Source: Dastarcus helophoroides (Eukaryota; Arthropoda; Insecta; Coleoptera; Bothrideridae). From it: a stretch of 64,000 nucleotides of DNA. Positions 22,490 through 33,428 of this stretch are shown here, piece by piece; position 1 is the first letter of the stretch, and every line of letters starts with the position of its first letter. Under the pieces are notes generated by a model. It did not search any database, was not told the origin of the DNA, and worked only from the letters and a program-made list of their open reading frames with translations. The stretch is from the NCBI GenBank assembly GCA_028583605.1, contig CM053326.1:37913931-37977930 (forward strand), given 5' to 3'. A program made the position numbers and the translations under genes.

Positions 22490-23912
22490 TTTGATAATGA
22501 TAATTTTCGAAAAAAAGTAGACATTTTTAGAAAAGTTCGAAATTTGCAAAAAAAGTATCTCCGGTGTTTTCCAGAATCTTTTTATTTTTCGATTTTTTAA
22601 AATTTTTGAGTTTCCTCAGATCAGATAATTCGAAATCAGAATCGAATTTTTTGATGAAAATCAAAAATTTAATGAGTTTTCAAGAATGTTTTAATAATTC
22701 TAAAAAAATGAAGTTATTTAATACAATAAGAAAAATAACCTCAGAGTTTCCTCAAAATCTCTGCTTTCTCTTCGAAAGCTTCAGTTTCAGTAGATATTTT
22801 TAAAAAAGTTGGAAATTTGCAAAAAAAAAGTTTAAATCTTGAATGTTTTCCAGTTTCTTATCATCTTTCAATTTTTTAAAATTTCTGAGATTACTGATGG
22901 ATCAAATAATTCATAATCAAAATCGAATTTTTTAATGAGAATTAAAAATTTCAAAAGTTTTTCAGAATGTTTTAGAAATTCTAAAAAAATGAACTTATTT
23001 AATAAAAGTAATTTAAATAACTTTTAGAGTTTCCTCAAAATCTCTGCTTTCGCATCGAAAGCTTCAGTTTTAGTAGACATCTTTAGGAAGTTGGAAATTT
23101 GCAAATAAAAGTTTAAATCTTAAGTGTTTTCCAAAATCTTATCATTTCTTGATTTTTTAAAATTTCTGACTTTCCTGGCAGATCCAATAATTTGAAATCA
23201 AGATCGAAATTTTCGATGAGAATTAAAAATTTGAAAAGGATGTTTTAGAAATCCTAAAAAATGAAGTTATTTAATAAATTAAGAAAGAATAACCTTTAGA
23301 GTTTTCTTAAAATCTTTGCTTTCTTATCGAAAGCTTCAGTTTCAGTAGACATTTTTAGAAAAGTTAGAAATTTGCAAAAAAAGTTAAATTTAAATAATAC
23401 CTTTTAGAGTTTTCCCAAAATCTCTGCTTTTCATCGAAAGCTTCAATTTCAGTAGAGATTTTTAGAAAAGTTGAAAATTTACAAAAAAAGTTTAAATCTT
23501 GAATGTTTTTCAAAATCTTATCCTTTTTCGATTTTTTAAAATTTCTGAGTTTTCTGATAGATCGAATAATTCGAAGTCAAAACCAAATTTCTTGGTGAGA
23601 ATTAAAAATTTAAAAAGTTATTAAGGATGTTTTAGAAATTCTAAAAAAAAAGAAGTTATTTAATAAATTAAGAAAGAATAACCTTCAGAGTTTCCTTAAA
23701 ATCTCTGCTTTCTCATCGAAAGCTTCAGTTTCAGTAGAGATTCTTAGAAAAGTTGGAAGTTTGCAGGAAAAGCTTAAATCTTGGGCGTTTTCCAGAATCT
23801 TATCATTTTTCGATTTTTTCAAATTTTTGAATTTCCTGATAGATCGAATATTTCGAAATCAAAATTGAATTTTTTGATGAGAATTAAAAATTTTAGAAGT
23901 TTTCAAGAATTT

Positions 23913-24115
23913 TTTTTATTTTTTGATGGAACGGACTGGTCCTTGGTTATCTTCAAAAATTGAAATATAGAACTTGTCCCCTGAAACCAAGAAATATTAA
24001 AAAACACAACAAAGTATCTCTCTGAAGATGATAACTTGGCTGTCGAAACGCCTTAGAGCAACCTTTGTTGTGTTTTTTAATCTTTCTTGGTGTCAGGGGA
24101 CAAGTTCTGTATTTC
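23913..24115 (+). mobile_element. Family C repeat inserted in the satellite, 14-bp target duplication
   Basis: A 203-bp palindromic insertion is flanked by AAGTTTTCAAGAAT on both sides (23899-23912 and 24116-24129). Its left end is T-rich. The arms (GGACTGGTCCTTGG, CTTGTCCCCTGAAACCAAG and their complements) pair with each other around a hammerhead-like core. The 14-bp duplication suggests target-primed insertion, as for retroelements, rather than cut-and-paste. Confidence 0.75.
23996..24080 (+). ncRNA. Hammerhead-like motif, family C (variant core)
   Basis: CTGAAGA is at 24022-24028, then T, a stem GATAAC/GCTGTC with loop TTG, GAAA at 24045-24048, then CGCCTT. Other copies have CGCGTT. The 5' arm AACACAACAAAG..TCTCT pairs with AGAG..CTTTGTTGTGTT (4 bp, internal loop, 11 bp) exactly as stem I of a type I hammerhead. 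The extra T between CUGAAGA and stem II departs from the consensus, and helix II has an A-C mismatch, so activity is doubtful. Confidence 0.5.
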
Positions 24116-24520
24116 AAGTTTTCAAGAATGTCTTAGGAATTCTAAAAAAATGAAATTATTTAATAAAAATAATTTAAATAACTTTTAGAGTTTCTTCAAA
24201 ATCTCTGCTTTCTCATCGAAAGCTTTAGTTTCAGTAGACATTTTTAAAAAAGATGGAAGTTTGCAAAAAAAGTTTAAACCTTGAGTGTTTTCCAGAATCT
24301 TAACATTTTTCGATTTTTTACAATTGCTGAGTTTCTTGATAGATCGAATAATTCGAAATCAAAATCGAATATTTTGATGGGAATTAAAAAGTTGAAAGGT
24401 TTTCAATAATGATTTAGAAATTCTAAAAGAAATGAAATTATTTAATAAAAATAATTTAAATAACCTTAAGAGTTTCCTCAAAATATCTTCTTTCTGATCG
24501 AAAGCTTCAGTTTAAAGTCG

Positions 24521-25937
24521 AAATATACAGGATGATTGGGGAGGAACCCGTCGTATTCAAAGATGGTGTGGGAGAATAAAAGCAAACCAAAAAATTTCAT
24601 AAATATTAAAAAAAAATATTTTTGCCTATCGAGCTATTATTGATAATAATGATCTAAAAATGAAAAAGAATTTAATAAATATGTCATTATTTATTGATTA
24701 CTGAGATAGCAAAGAAAATATGATTTTTACTGGTTATTTGCCAACTTTCATTATATTCTTGATTCTTCCCGTAGCCAGATCTTCTTGGCCTTCATTATAT
24801 TATATTTGATATTTTATTTTGTGCTTGCGCTTATTTTAAACAAAATGTATATGTGATTAGTAATTGTCATTATTATTTTTACACCAGTTACTTAGCCCAA
24901 TTGTATTAAATAATCATCTAGCTGGAGCTACAGTTTTAGAATCTGATTTCAGGGGACAAGTTCTGTATTCCAATTTTTAAAGATAACCAAGGACCAGTCC
25001 GTTCCACAAAAACTTAGAATCTTTGAAAAAAAAATTTATAATTTTATACTAGATGACTTTGCATTGAAAATTAGGCAATACATGTACTTTCAGTAAGATG
25101 CGATGATACTTCTGCTCATTTTTTTACGTCTGCTTCGAAAAAATATATTGCCTTAAACATTGTGGTTCCCTCTTCTTTGCCTGTAGAATAGATAATTTTC
25201 AATTTTTGTTTTATTTATACAAACATATTTATACATAATTTGCACATTAGTATGTGATTTAAGGTTAGTAACCCCGGGCCAGTACAAATGTGCACCTAAT
25301 TCCGTCGACATGGAGGAAGTCAAACAAAAAAATAAGTGATTTACATGTTTTCAATAGAAGATAATACTGTATCTGCCAATGTACTCTGATAACAGGGTCG
25401 AGGTTCTACAAACACAGCATCAATTTATGATCGAAGACTGGAGCACGAAATCGTATAGTCTCACATTTTTATTTAAAATAATGAAAGTTCAAACACTACA
25501 GCGCAGTTTGCTCGTTCTGAGTTCATTTTCGGATTCCTAGTATTTGTCAGTATTGTTACAAATGTGTTTATCACATATTTTTAAAGTAATGTTTTCGTTA
25601 CATATAATTATATTCGACGTTATTTTGTACTTAATTATATATGTGTAGAGGGTCCACTTTTTTTAAACTGAGACAAATGATTTCTATAAATACGCAGAAA
25701 ATTATCACCAAACTGAGCAATTTATTAATATAAACTTAGTAATGTAAGAAAATTATTTTGATTTTAATCTATATTAAAAAAATATTTGGTTTTCCATTCA
25801 TGAATAATATTAGATTAAAAATTTTCTGAAAATACTCAATATTTGCATTTATGACGATGGCAGCAGAATATCCATTGATCAGACTCTTGTTTGTGTATTT
25901 ATCTTAATGATCTTTAATGTTATCACTTTGTTTGCAG
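24521..25937. other. Region upstream of paralogue 6, first exon not resolved
   Basis: No gene is firmly supported. A family C end fragment lies at 24952-25016 (CAGGGGACAAGTTCTGTAT to GGACCAGTCCGTTCCAC). One conceivable first exon for paralogue 6 is 24720-24770 (MIFTGYLPTFIIFLILP, then GTAGCC). Its donor is poor, and I leave it unassigned. Confidence 0.4.
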
Positions 25938-26532
25938 GCCTCCTTGGCAGCTAACGCTGAAGAAGAAAACCCAAAAATTAAGGAAATTAGAGACAAAGTT
26001 AACAAAGTATTAGATGAAGAAAGGAAAAGAATCGACATCATCAACAATATATCCAGAGATGCAAAAGACGAAATCAAAAAGGGAATCAAGCAACTCGAAG
26101 CTAAAGTCAAAGCAGCCAAAAAAGCCAACAAAGAAGCCAAGAAAAAAATCGAGCAGTGTGGGAAAGAACTGAAAGAAGCCACCAAAGGTCCTCAACACCA
26201 GAGAACTCGAAAACTGCAAGGGTAAAGATGTGGCTAATGCTGGAAGAAAAATCGGAAATATAGCACACTTGAACAAAAACATAAACAGAATTATTCCTAA
26301 TTGCCAGAGGAAGAATTCTTCAAATGTTAATGCATGTGTGGAAAACGAAGTTCAAAATATTGAAAAACAACTGAACAGACTAAAGAAGGAAGTAGATCAA
26401 CTATTGGACGGAGTAGACAAAGAGAAAAGTTAAAAGTTGCGTTGACAAAAGCAAGGCTAAATTAGAGAGTAATCTAAAGGAGATTTCACAGAAGTTGGAT
26501 ACCTGTTTAGAAAAGGCCAAAACTAATTAACC
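25938..26532 (+). pseudogene. Paralogue 6 of the six-cysteine family, two single-base insertions
   Basis: Exon 2 begins at 25938 after CTTTGTTTGCAG (ASLAANAEEENPKIKEI) and ends with TAA near 26530. One extra base near 26188-26191 (ACCAAAGGTCC) and one near 26424-26428 (GAGAAAAGTT) shift the frame by +1 each time. Allowing for these, cysteine spacings are 19, 29, 11, 34 and 22, matching intact relatives, especially paralogues 7 and 8 (KVKAAKK, NRIIPNC and VDQLLDGVD have close counterparts). No convincing first exon was found upstream, where a satellite block lies. AATAAA motifs occur near 26625-26640. This is either a young pseudogene or an indel-damaged assembly of a real gene. Confidence 0.78.
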
Positions 26533-27049
26533 ATTTTCCCATCTTTCGGTTAAGCAGCTTTGTTTAACCAGATTCTCACCTTTTCCATCTGTGTCAAAAT
26601 AGATCAAGTCATTCTGTTACACAACTGTAAATAAAGTAATAAAACAACTATGAAGCATCTTATCTTTGTCATTTGGCAGTCTTGTGTAAATATTTCTCTA
26701 CTGTTGAATGATGGACTTTTCATATGAATCACTTTAGGTAATTACGTGAAATTGTGTATACTCATGTAAATACAATATAAACAGTACCAGTACAACAACA
26801 AATTTTCCCACAATTATATATGTAAATATTTTTCTAACAAATTATTTTCTAAATGGATACTATACAAATCCAAACTCAAGCACTATTTGTACGTCAAAAA
26901 GTAGTTACGAATAGTTATGAGTTATGAGACTCTACATTATTATGAATAGACAAACGTGTACCCGTTGAGAATTCAATGCGATTTCAGGAATTATTTGACT
27001 TTTCTCAAATGTTAGAATTAATTTTTGGATAAAATGCTCTGCGTCTTAA

Positions 27050-27357
27050 TTCTACATTGATGACGTATAGAAATTTCTAAAATATCGAATTTAGATTTTC
27101 AGATTTTTCCTTTCCAAAATGACAGTTTTTTCTCAAAATTTGGAAAGAATTTTTTTGTATACATTTAAAGTTATTAATTTTGAGAAAAAAATAGTAGATT
27201 TAAATTTTTTTAGAAATTTCGCATTTCTTCTCGAAATTTATTTTTTTAAATAGGCAGTTCCTTCCAAAATTCTCACTTGTTCATTAAATTATGAAGATTA
27301 AAAAGTGAAATTTAAAACTTGATTTCTATTTTCGTAAGTTTAGAGCCTGATGTTTTA
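27050..27357. repeat. AT-rich low-complexity block
   Basis: Degenerate AAATTTCGAAATTT-type words, as at 20300-22489. No gene is seen. Confidence 0.5.
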
Positions 27358-28491
27358 ATACGCCTCGCATTCAGCAATATCAACTTTCAAAAGAGCAATA
27401 CCGGTCGGTGATTCAATTCTTGTTTTTGGAAGGGAAATTTCGCAGCGAAATCAAAGAGCGCTTGGATGCTGTGTACGGTGACTCTTCTTCTTCGATGGCG
27501 ACCAGTCAAAAATTGATTTAAGGAGTTTCAGTGTGGTCGCACGTCGGGTTTTGATGAGCCTCGCCCAGGTGCTCCGAAAACGGCTACTATGGAGGATAAC
27601 GTGTGAAAAATCCACGATCTCTTATTGGCAGACTGCCGATTGAAGGTACGCGAGATAGCTGAGACAGTAGGCATCTCAAAAGACCTCATGGGTCATATCC
27701 TGCATGAAATTTTGGGCATGAGAAAGCTGTTGGCACGATGGGTGCCGCGTTTGCTCATTCCTGATAACAAGCGCAATCGTGAGACCACTTCAGAGCAATG
27801 TTTGACGCTGTTTAAGCGAAATCCGAAGGAGTTACTGCATCGTTTCGTGACCGTCGACGAAACATGGATCCACTGGTACACGCCAGAGACCAAGGAACAG
27901 TCGAAACAGTGGACTTCACCCGGTGAACGTGCTTCGAAGAAGGCGGAGACTGTCCTATCGGCCGGAAAGGTGATGGCCACCGTTTTCTGGGATTCACAAG
28001 GTGTGATCTACATCGACTACCTGGAGAAGGGCAAAACGATCACAGGGCTGTACTATGCCGAATTATTGGGCCTATTCGACGCCGAATTGCAGAAAAAACG
28101 GCCCCATTTGGCGAAGAAAAAAGTGCTCTTCCACCATGACAACGCACCGGCTCACACCTCCGCCCTCGCCACGGCCAAATTGGGCTAAGAACTGCTGCCC
28201 CATCCTCCGTATTCTCCAGATTTGGCCCCGTGCGACTTCTATTTATTTCCAAACATGAAAAAGTCACTCGCCGGGCAGAAATTTGAGTCGAATGAGGAGG
28301 TCATCGCCGCCACGGAGGCCTACTCTTGCAGATCTCTAGAAAACGTATTTTTCAGACGAGTTAAAGAAGTTGGAGCATCGCTGGGTCAAATGTATCGAGT
28401 TGAAAGGAGGCCACGTTGAGAAATAAATCACCACTTTTCCAAAATTTTCGTCTTTATTTTGTAGGCTAGGTACTTATCGGACAACCCTCGT
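27358..28491 (+). mobile_element. 5'-damaged mariner element of a second lineage
   Basis: The right end carries a mariner TIR (GTACTTATCGGACAACCCTCG) at about 28470-28491. No matching left TIR was found, so the 5' end is lost. The transposase spans about 27410-28427: HTH region (SEIKERLDAVYGDSSSSMAT, then KVREIAETVGISKDLMGHIL), first Asp in TVDETWIHWY, second in HHDNAPAHTS, third in YSPDLAPCDFYLFPN. This is the D,D34D pattern. It differs strongly from the mariner at 7180-8483. Breaks include stops in the N-terminal part, TAA after ATAKLG (28187), and a frame change near 28325. It is markedly more GC-rich than the surroundings, which suggests later arrival. Confidence 0.9.
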
Positions 28492-29366
28492 ATACTTCAC
28501 GCTAGCGGGCCAAATTGATAAAATGGAATATCTAATAAATACTCTCATTTGTTATGGTCGTATATACCTGGCATTTAACTGGCTAAATATAATATTATGT
28601 AACGCAGTCAAGTAAATAATGAATTAACACGTATAGGTCACTTTAAATACAATCTTGTGTATTATTCATTACTTAAAAATCGCGTAGCCGTACATTTTTA
28701 TCACCTTGGAGGCTGAATTTTGAAAAATTCTCTATTGATGCTCATCTACGTACTGTGGGGAACACATGTGCGAAATTTCACGCTTTTAGACCCATCCGTT
28801 TGGGCCGTGCATTGTATGTCAGTCAGTGCTTATTGTTTTAATTAGTGGATGGACCCACTGTTCCTCCTGCTCAATGATCGACAAACTTTTTTGGGAGGAA
28901 GCGGCCTATCGAATTAAAAAGCAAATTTTAACTAATAACAATGTGTTCTCCCTAAAAACCTAGAAGCACAGCATCCTTTGCAAAGTAATTTTTGTTGTGA
29001 AGTTCGAATTTTTCTGGAAATTTTGACCTTTTCCGTAAACTTCCTGCTTTAAACTGAACATTTTTACCTCTATGGTAAAATTTTCACTTTTCTCCCAAAA
29101 GTTGTGACATTATCTGGAAATGTCATTTCTTATAAATTAATAATCAGCTTAGAAACCAAAGTTTTATTTTCTCTTTCAAAATTTATCTTAATCTGAATCT
29201 CGAATCTAAATTCAAAACTTTGACCTATTTCCGAGGTTGCGTTTTAAAATGTGATTTATTTTACGATGCGCGAGTTTCTTTCGAAATTTTGACTTTTCTT
29301 TAAAAATTGCAGCTTTAAAATGGACATTGACTTATTTTCTTCAAATTTTGGACTGACATCTCAGTA
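28492..29366. other. Intergenic gap without a gene
   Basis: The first part is unremarkable. From about 28960 it is low-complexity AAATTTTGACCTTTT-type sequence. No reading frame or TIR is supported. Confidence 0.45.
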
Positions 29367-31856
29367 CAGGTAGCCCTCCTACAACATGACATCCTATAAC
29401 ACGATTTCGCTATAACACGATAAGAAAACTGCAAAAAGCTTTGTACAACATTGTACTTCTACAGCCGCGGCGAAGCTTGCTGTCCTAAAGAAGTGTTGCG
29501 GAAATATTTATTTCCATCTCCGTGGCCTGAAAACAAAGTGTCTCACGCTGCTAGCATGGTGGTGAAAGTAGTCCGAGTCACGAAGTCATTTTGATGTATT
29601 ATTTTTGCATATTCAATTGTTATAAACCAGTTTTATAACATTTTTATGCAAAAATAAAACTTATCAAATATTTTTAATTACAATAGGAAATTTAGTAATT
29701 GAATTTTAAATTTGAAATTAGCGCTTTTACACTGCGCATGTCCGCCTGCCAGGCAAACCTGTCAAGTTTGTTGTTCTCGCTTTAAATGTAACCTGTCCTT
29801 CTTAATGTATATGTTTTGTGGTCGGCAGTTTGCGGTGTGTTAAAGAACAATTTTTTCGTCTTTAAGACATTAAGCTTCAGCCCCAAGCCATGTCAGATAA
29901 AGATAAAAAACAACGTTTAAGAGAAAATTTATTTCTTTAGAAGTAAAGATACAAATCTTGGATCGTCTTTTGAAAGGAGAAAAAGCATCTCATAGTGGAA
30001 AAAGCCTTAATTTGAATGAAGCAACAGTCCGGACTATCAAGAAAAATGAAAAAGCAATAAGAAGTGCAGTTGTTGCAGGATCTTCGACATCCGCAAAACG
30101 TGCAGCTCGCCCCAGGGCGCCAATAATTGAGAAAATGGAAAAGGCACTCAGCATTTGGATTGATGATTGCTGTCAAAAAAAAATTCCATTAGATGGCAAT
30201 ACCATAAAACAAAAAGCACTAAAAATTTACAAACATCTTAAAGAACAAGCAGAATCCTCTGTCAATCCAGATTTTGTGGCGAGTAAAGGTTGGTTCGAAA
30301 AATTCAAAAAGCGTTTTGCAATTCATAGCATAAGAATCCAAGGAAAGTCTGCGTCGGCTGATCATGAAGCCGCCAGGACGTATGCAGAAAAAATTCAAAA
30401 CATTATAGAAGAGCAAGGATATACAGCGGATCAAGCGGACCAAGTTTTTAATGCAGACGAAACTGGACTTAAGAGGAAAAAAATGCCAAGTAGAACCTTT
30501 ATATCGAAAAAAGAAAAAACTGCACCCGGATTTAAGGTATCTAAAGATCGTGTAATGCTCCTTTTGTGCAGTAATGCATCAAGGGACTTCATGGTAAAAC
30601 CCTTGCTAGTTTATAGATGTTTAAATCCTCGTGCCCTTAAAAACGTAAATAAAAACACCTTGCCGGTATATTGGAGAGCAAATCCAAGAGCGTGGGTAAC
30701 TGGAATTTTATTTAAAGATTGGTTTTCAAATTGTTTGGTGTCAAGCGTTGAGCGTTATTTAAGGCAGAAAAATTTGAGCTTCAAGGCGCAATTACTATTA
30801 GATAATGCTCCATGTTACCCACAAAATTTGAATCATCCCAACGTCAAAATACTGTTCCTACCACCTAACACTACTTCATTACTCTAACCATTGGATCAAG
30901 GTATTATTTATACCTTTAAAACGTACATAAGGAGAGCATTACAGTGGGGTTTGGACGTAACCGATTCAAAATCAGTTAACGGGAAGCTTGGAAGAAATTT
31001 TCAATCAAGCACTGTAACGAAATCATATCTTTGTCGCTGAAAGAACTGAAAACATCAAATGCGTGTTAGAAGATGATATGGCCCTCTTCAGTTGAAACAG
31101 AAAACGTGCGTGAATTGTCAAAAAATGAAGTTGGTGCCATATTAGAATTCGCTAAATCAATCGGAGGCAAAGGTTTTGTGGATATGGCTATTGAGGACGT
31201 TTAAGGTTTATTAGTGGAAGAAGAAGTTGATGGAAATGGCATCCGAAGCTATAAATCAAATCGATTTTGAGGACGCTAGCACTGATGAAGATTGTGCAGT
31301 GAATTATTTGACATTAAAATAATTACAAGAAGGTCTAAGCTTAGCTAATAATCTCGAGGCATTTTTTTTTGAATACAGAGCCTTCCACTGAAAGAAGTCT
31401 AAAATTCAAAAGGGAGCTGCTAAACTGCCTACCTCCATACCGAGAAATTTACAGTGACCTGGTACGAACTAGTCAGCAGGGTAAGATTGTTTTAAGAGAG
31501 GGAAAGATACAAAAATGTTAAATAAAGAAAAAAGTTCTGAAAGTGAGGGCGATATAGTTCCACTGAAAAAACGTTCTCGGTTGATGATACTGAGCGGTGA
31601 CGACGAAGAAATTCATTCAATTAGAGTTGCGTTAGATTAAAATAATATTTTTTTTTTGCTTTGTGTTATACATACATTTATATTTTTAATAAAAATTAAG
31701 TTGTTCTTGTAGAATTAAAAAAAAACTATTTGTTTTTAATAAGTTTTTGGAACGTAACCCAACTTTTTGTACTAGTTCTGGGTCTCATACAACACGGTTT
31801 CACACAACACGGTATTTTCTAGGAACCTAACTACAGTGTTATAAGAGGGTTACCTG
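29367..31856 (+). mobile_element. Tigger (pogo) DNA transposon with both ends
   Basis: The length is 2490 bp, flanked by TA on both sides. The left end is CAGGTAGCCCTCCTACAACA; the right end on the opposite strand is CAGGTAACCCTCTTATAACA. Both are typical of Tigger TIRs, including repeated TATAACACG words inside. It encodes one transposase on the plus strand (see the entry at 29890-31640), which is broken, so the element is not autonomous now. Confidence 0.93.
29890..31640 (+). pseudogene. Tigger transposase, interrupted
   Basis: ATG at 29890 (MSDKDKKQRLREN) runs into a stop at a frameshift near 29935; the main open frame resumes about 29937. Order of parts: psq-type HTH (ILDRLLKGEKAS, NEATVRTIKKNEKAI), CENP-B-type DNA-binding domain (EKMEKALSIWIDD to SKGWFEKFKKRFAIHS), DDE domain with VFNADETGL (first Asp), LLLDNAPCYPQ (second) and PPNTTSLL followed by PLDQGI (third). 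A stop (TAA for CAA) sits between TTSLL and PLDQG at 30886. The distal third, up to the acidic C-terminus near 31600, is scattered over several frames. Related to, but clearly different from, the copy at 61984-64000. Confidence 0.9.
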
Positions 31857-33357
31857 TATTTTAAATTTGTTTTAATTTGGAATAATCATAGATACTTCAA
31901 GAAAAAAATAGAATATTCTAATTTAAATTTGAAATGTTTAAATTGGGTGCGAAATTTTGAGAAAAATACTTAAAATGAGATTTTAGTTTCCACTAAATAT
32001 CAAAATTGCGAATTCTTTTCGAGTTTTTTTTTCTTTAAAATTCAAAACTTATTTTTTCCCAAATTATTTCACCTCTAGATTATAAAACATAGATTTGATT
32101 TCTTTAGGGCCATGCTATATTATTTTTAAATAAATATTTTTCGTGATACTAAAAATATATGTTTGTATAGTCCATTTCAGATAAATGTGTATTAAAGCAT
32201 ACATTGATTTTCGAATTTTATAGTGGCAACTACAAGAACTAAAGAATAGAGCTGTGATATTTTTTAATGACTTTCTGCGTTTTTAAAATGGTATCTTGAA
32301 TATCATTAAATATTTTTATTTGTTGACGATTGTTTTAAGAGTGATTCTTTCACATTTTATGTCAAACTGTTAATAATGGTAATAAAAATAATATGGGAAA
32401 CATTTAATATTCCTGCCAAAAAACTCCTGAAATATAGGCAACACATTGATCATCAAAATGTATACGCCTGAACTTGGCATTAGTTCAGTTGATATTTTAC
32501 TAACTTATCTGAAGCTTAATTTGATACTTCACAGTCTACTGTGCATATCTTCCGAAACGGGCTATAGTTGAGAACTTTTGGGGCTCAGAACTATAAAATC
32601 AACAACCACAAAATGGTTGTTGCCTATGTTTTCCCTGCATTAAATAAAAAAGTATCAGTATTGCTCGTGTGCATTGGAATTTTATTTTTAATTAGTTTTA
32701 AGTACTTGGCAAAAAAATAAATAAAAAAAATTATGGAAAAAACCTATTTATTTTACATTTAAATTTTCACATGCTAGTTAGCACGTGTTAACATTATTGG
32801 AAAATACCCAAACTTTGCAAGAGTTTTTCTTCTCTTAATATAAACATATTTCAAACAGTGAGACCGAATAATTTCGAAAATCAGGAAAATAAGGAATATC
32901 CTATTCCATTTAAGGTCTGTGATTATTTAAACTTACAAAATAGGATCGATTTTCTTGTGAAAATCAGCATTATTAATTTTAGCAAAAGTTTTCTACAAAT
33001 TAAATTTTCGATCGAAAAAAATTGTTGGACTATGCGAGTTTCTTTATGTAATCCACTAAATATGCTAAGAATTCATCCATGACACATTAATATGATCAGC
33101 TCCTCAGAAAATATTCCTTGTAATTTGTCAGAACAAAGTTCTAGATCCACACTAATAACAAGTGAAAGCGGAAACAGAAATAAAGCGACGGAAAACTCCA
33201 AATTCTCTAAAATCTTCGTTTCTATTTAATGAGATCATATGTTGTGTTAAAATTAAGCGAAATGAAAACAAACTATTTACTTTCCAAAAGATGACAAGAT
33301 TTTCCAGAAATATGGATCTGCTTATCTATTAAGTGTGTTTACCCTAAATGAAACAAT
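31857..33357. other. Intergenic, AT-rich, no gene recognised
   Basis: The low-complexity block continues to about 32100. The rest shows no coding signal. The frame at 32858-33082 has no supporting feature. Confidence 0.45.
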
Positions 33358-33394
33358 GTATATATAATAGCCGAATTTTTTATAACAAATCAGT
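33358..33394 (+). promoter_or_regulatory. TATA box and initiator of paralogue 7
   Basis: TATATATAAT begins near 33358, and 32 bases later comes AACAAATCAGTTAATT with a TCAGT initiator at 33390-33394. The same AACAAATCAGTT is at the same distance from the TATA box of paralogue 8. Confidence 0.7.
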
Positions 33395-33428
33395 TAATTA
33401 GAAATATTCAACAAGAAAACAGAAAAAG

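Larger units (their letters stand above)
22490..24520 (+). repeat. Satellite array with a unit of about 282 bp
   Basis: The landmark CGAAAGCTTCAGTTTCAGTAG (with variants) recurs near 22774, 23057, 23329, 23436, 23718, 24218 and 24499. The spacings are 283, 272, 107, 282, 500 and 281. The 107 step is an internal deletion. The 500 step becomes 283 after removing a 203-bp inserted repeat and one copy of its 14-bp target duplication. About seven diverged units are present. Confidence 0.85.

Noticed and set aside
23899..24129. Plain palindromic MITE as explanation of the family C repeat
   Set aside because: The 14-bp target duplication and the ribozyme-like centre fit a retroelement-derived repeat better, although arm palindromes alone would suggest a MITE.
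24720..24770. Candidate first exon for paralogue 6 (MIFTGYLPTFIIFLILP)
   Set aside because: Length and phase fit, but the donor GTAGCC is poor and it lies 1.2 kb away; not strong enough to annotate.
16145..26532. Programmed +1 frameshifting as the primary reading of paralogues 4 and 6
   Set aside because: No conserved slippery site or stimulatory structure is shared by the four positions, and intact paralogues need none. Kept only as an alternative.
27693..27980. Minus-strand frames overlapping the second mariner
   Set aside because: Antisense shadows of the transposase.
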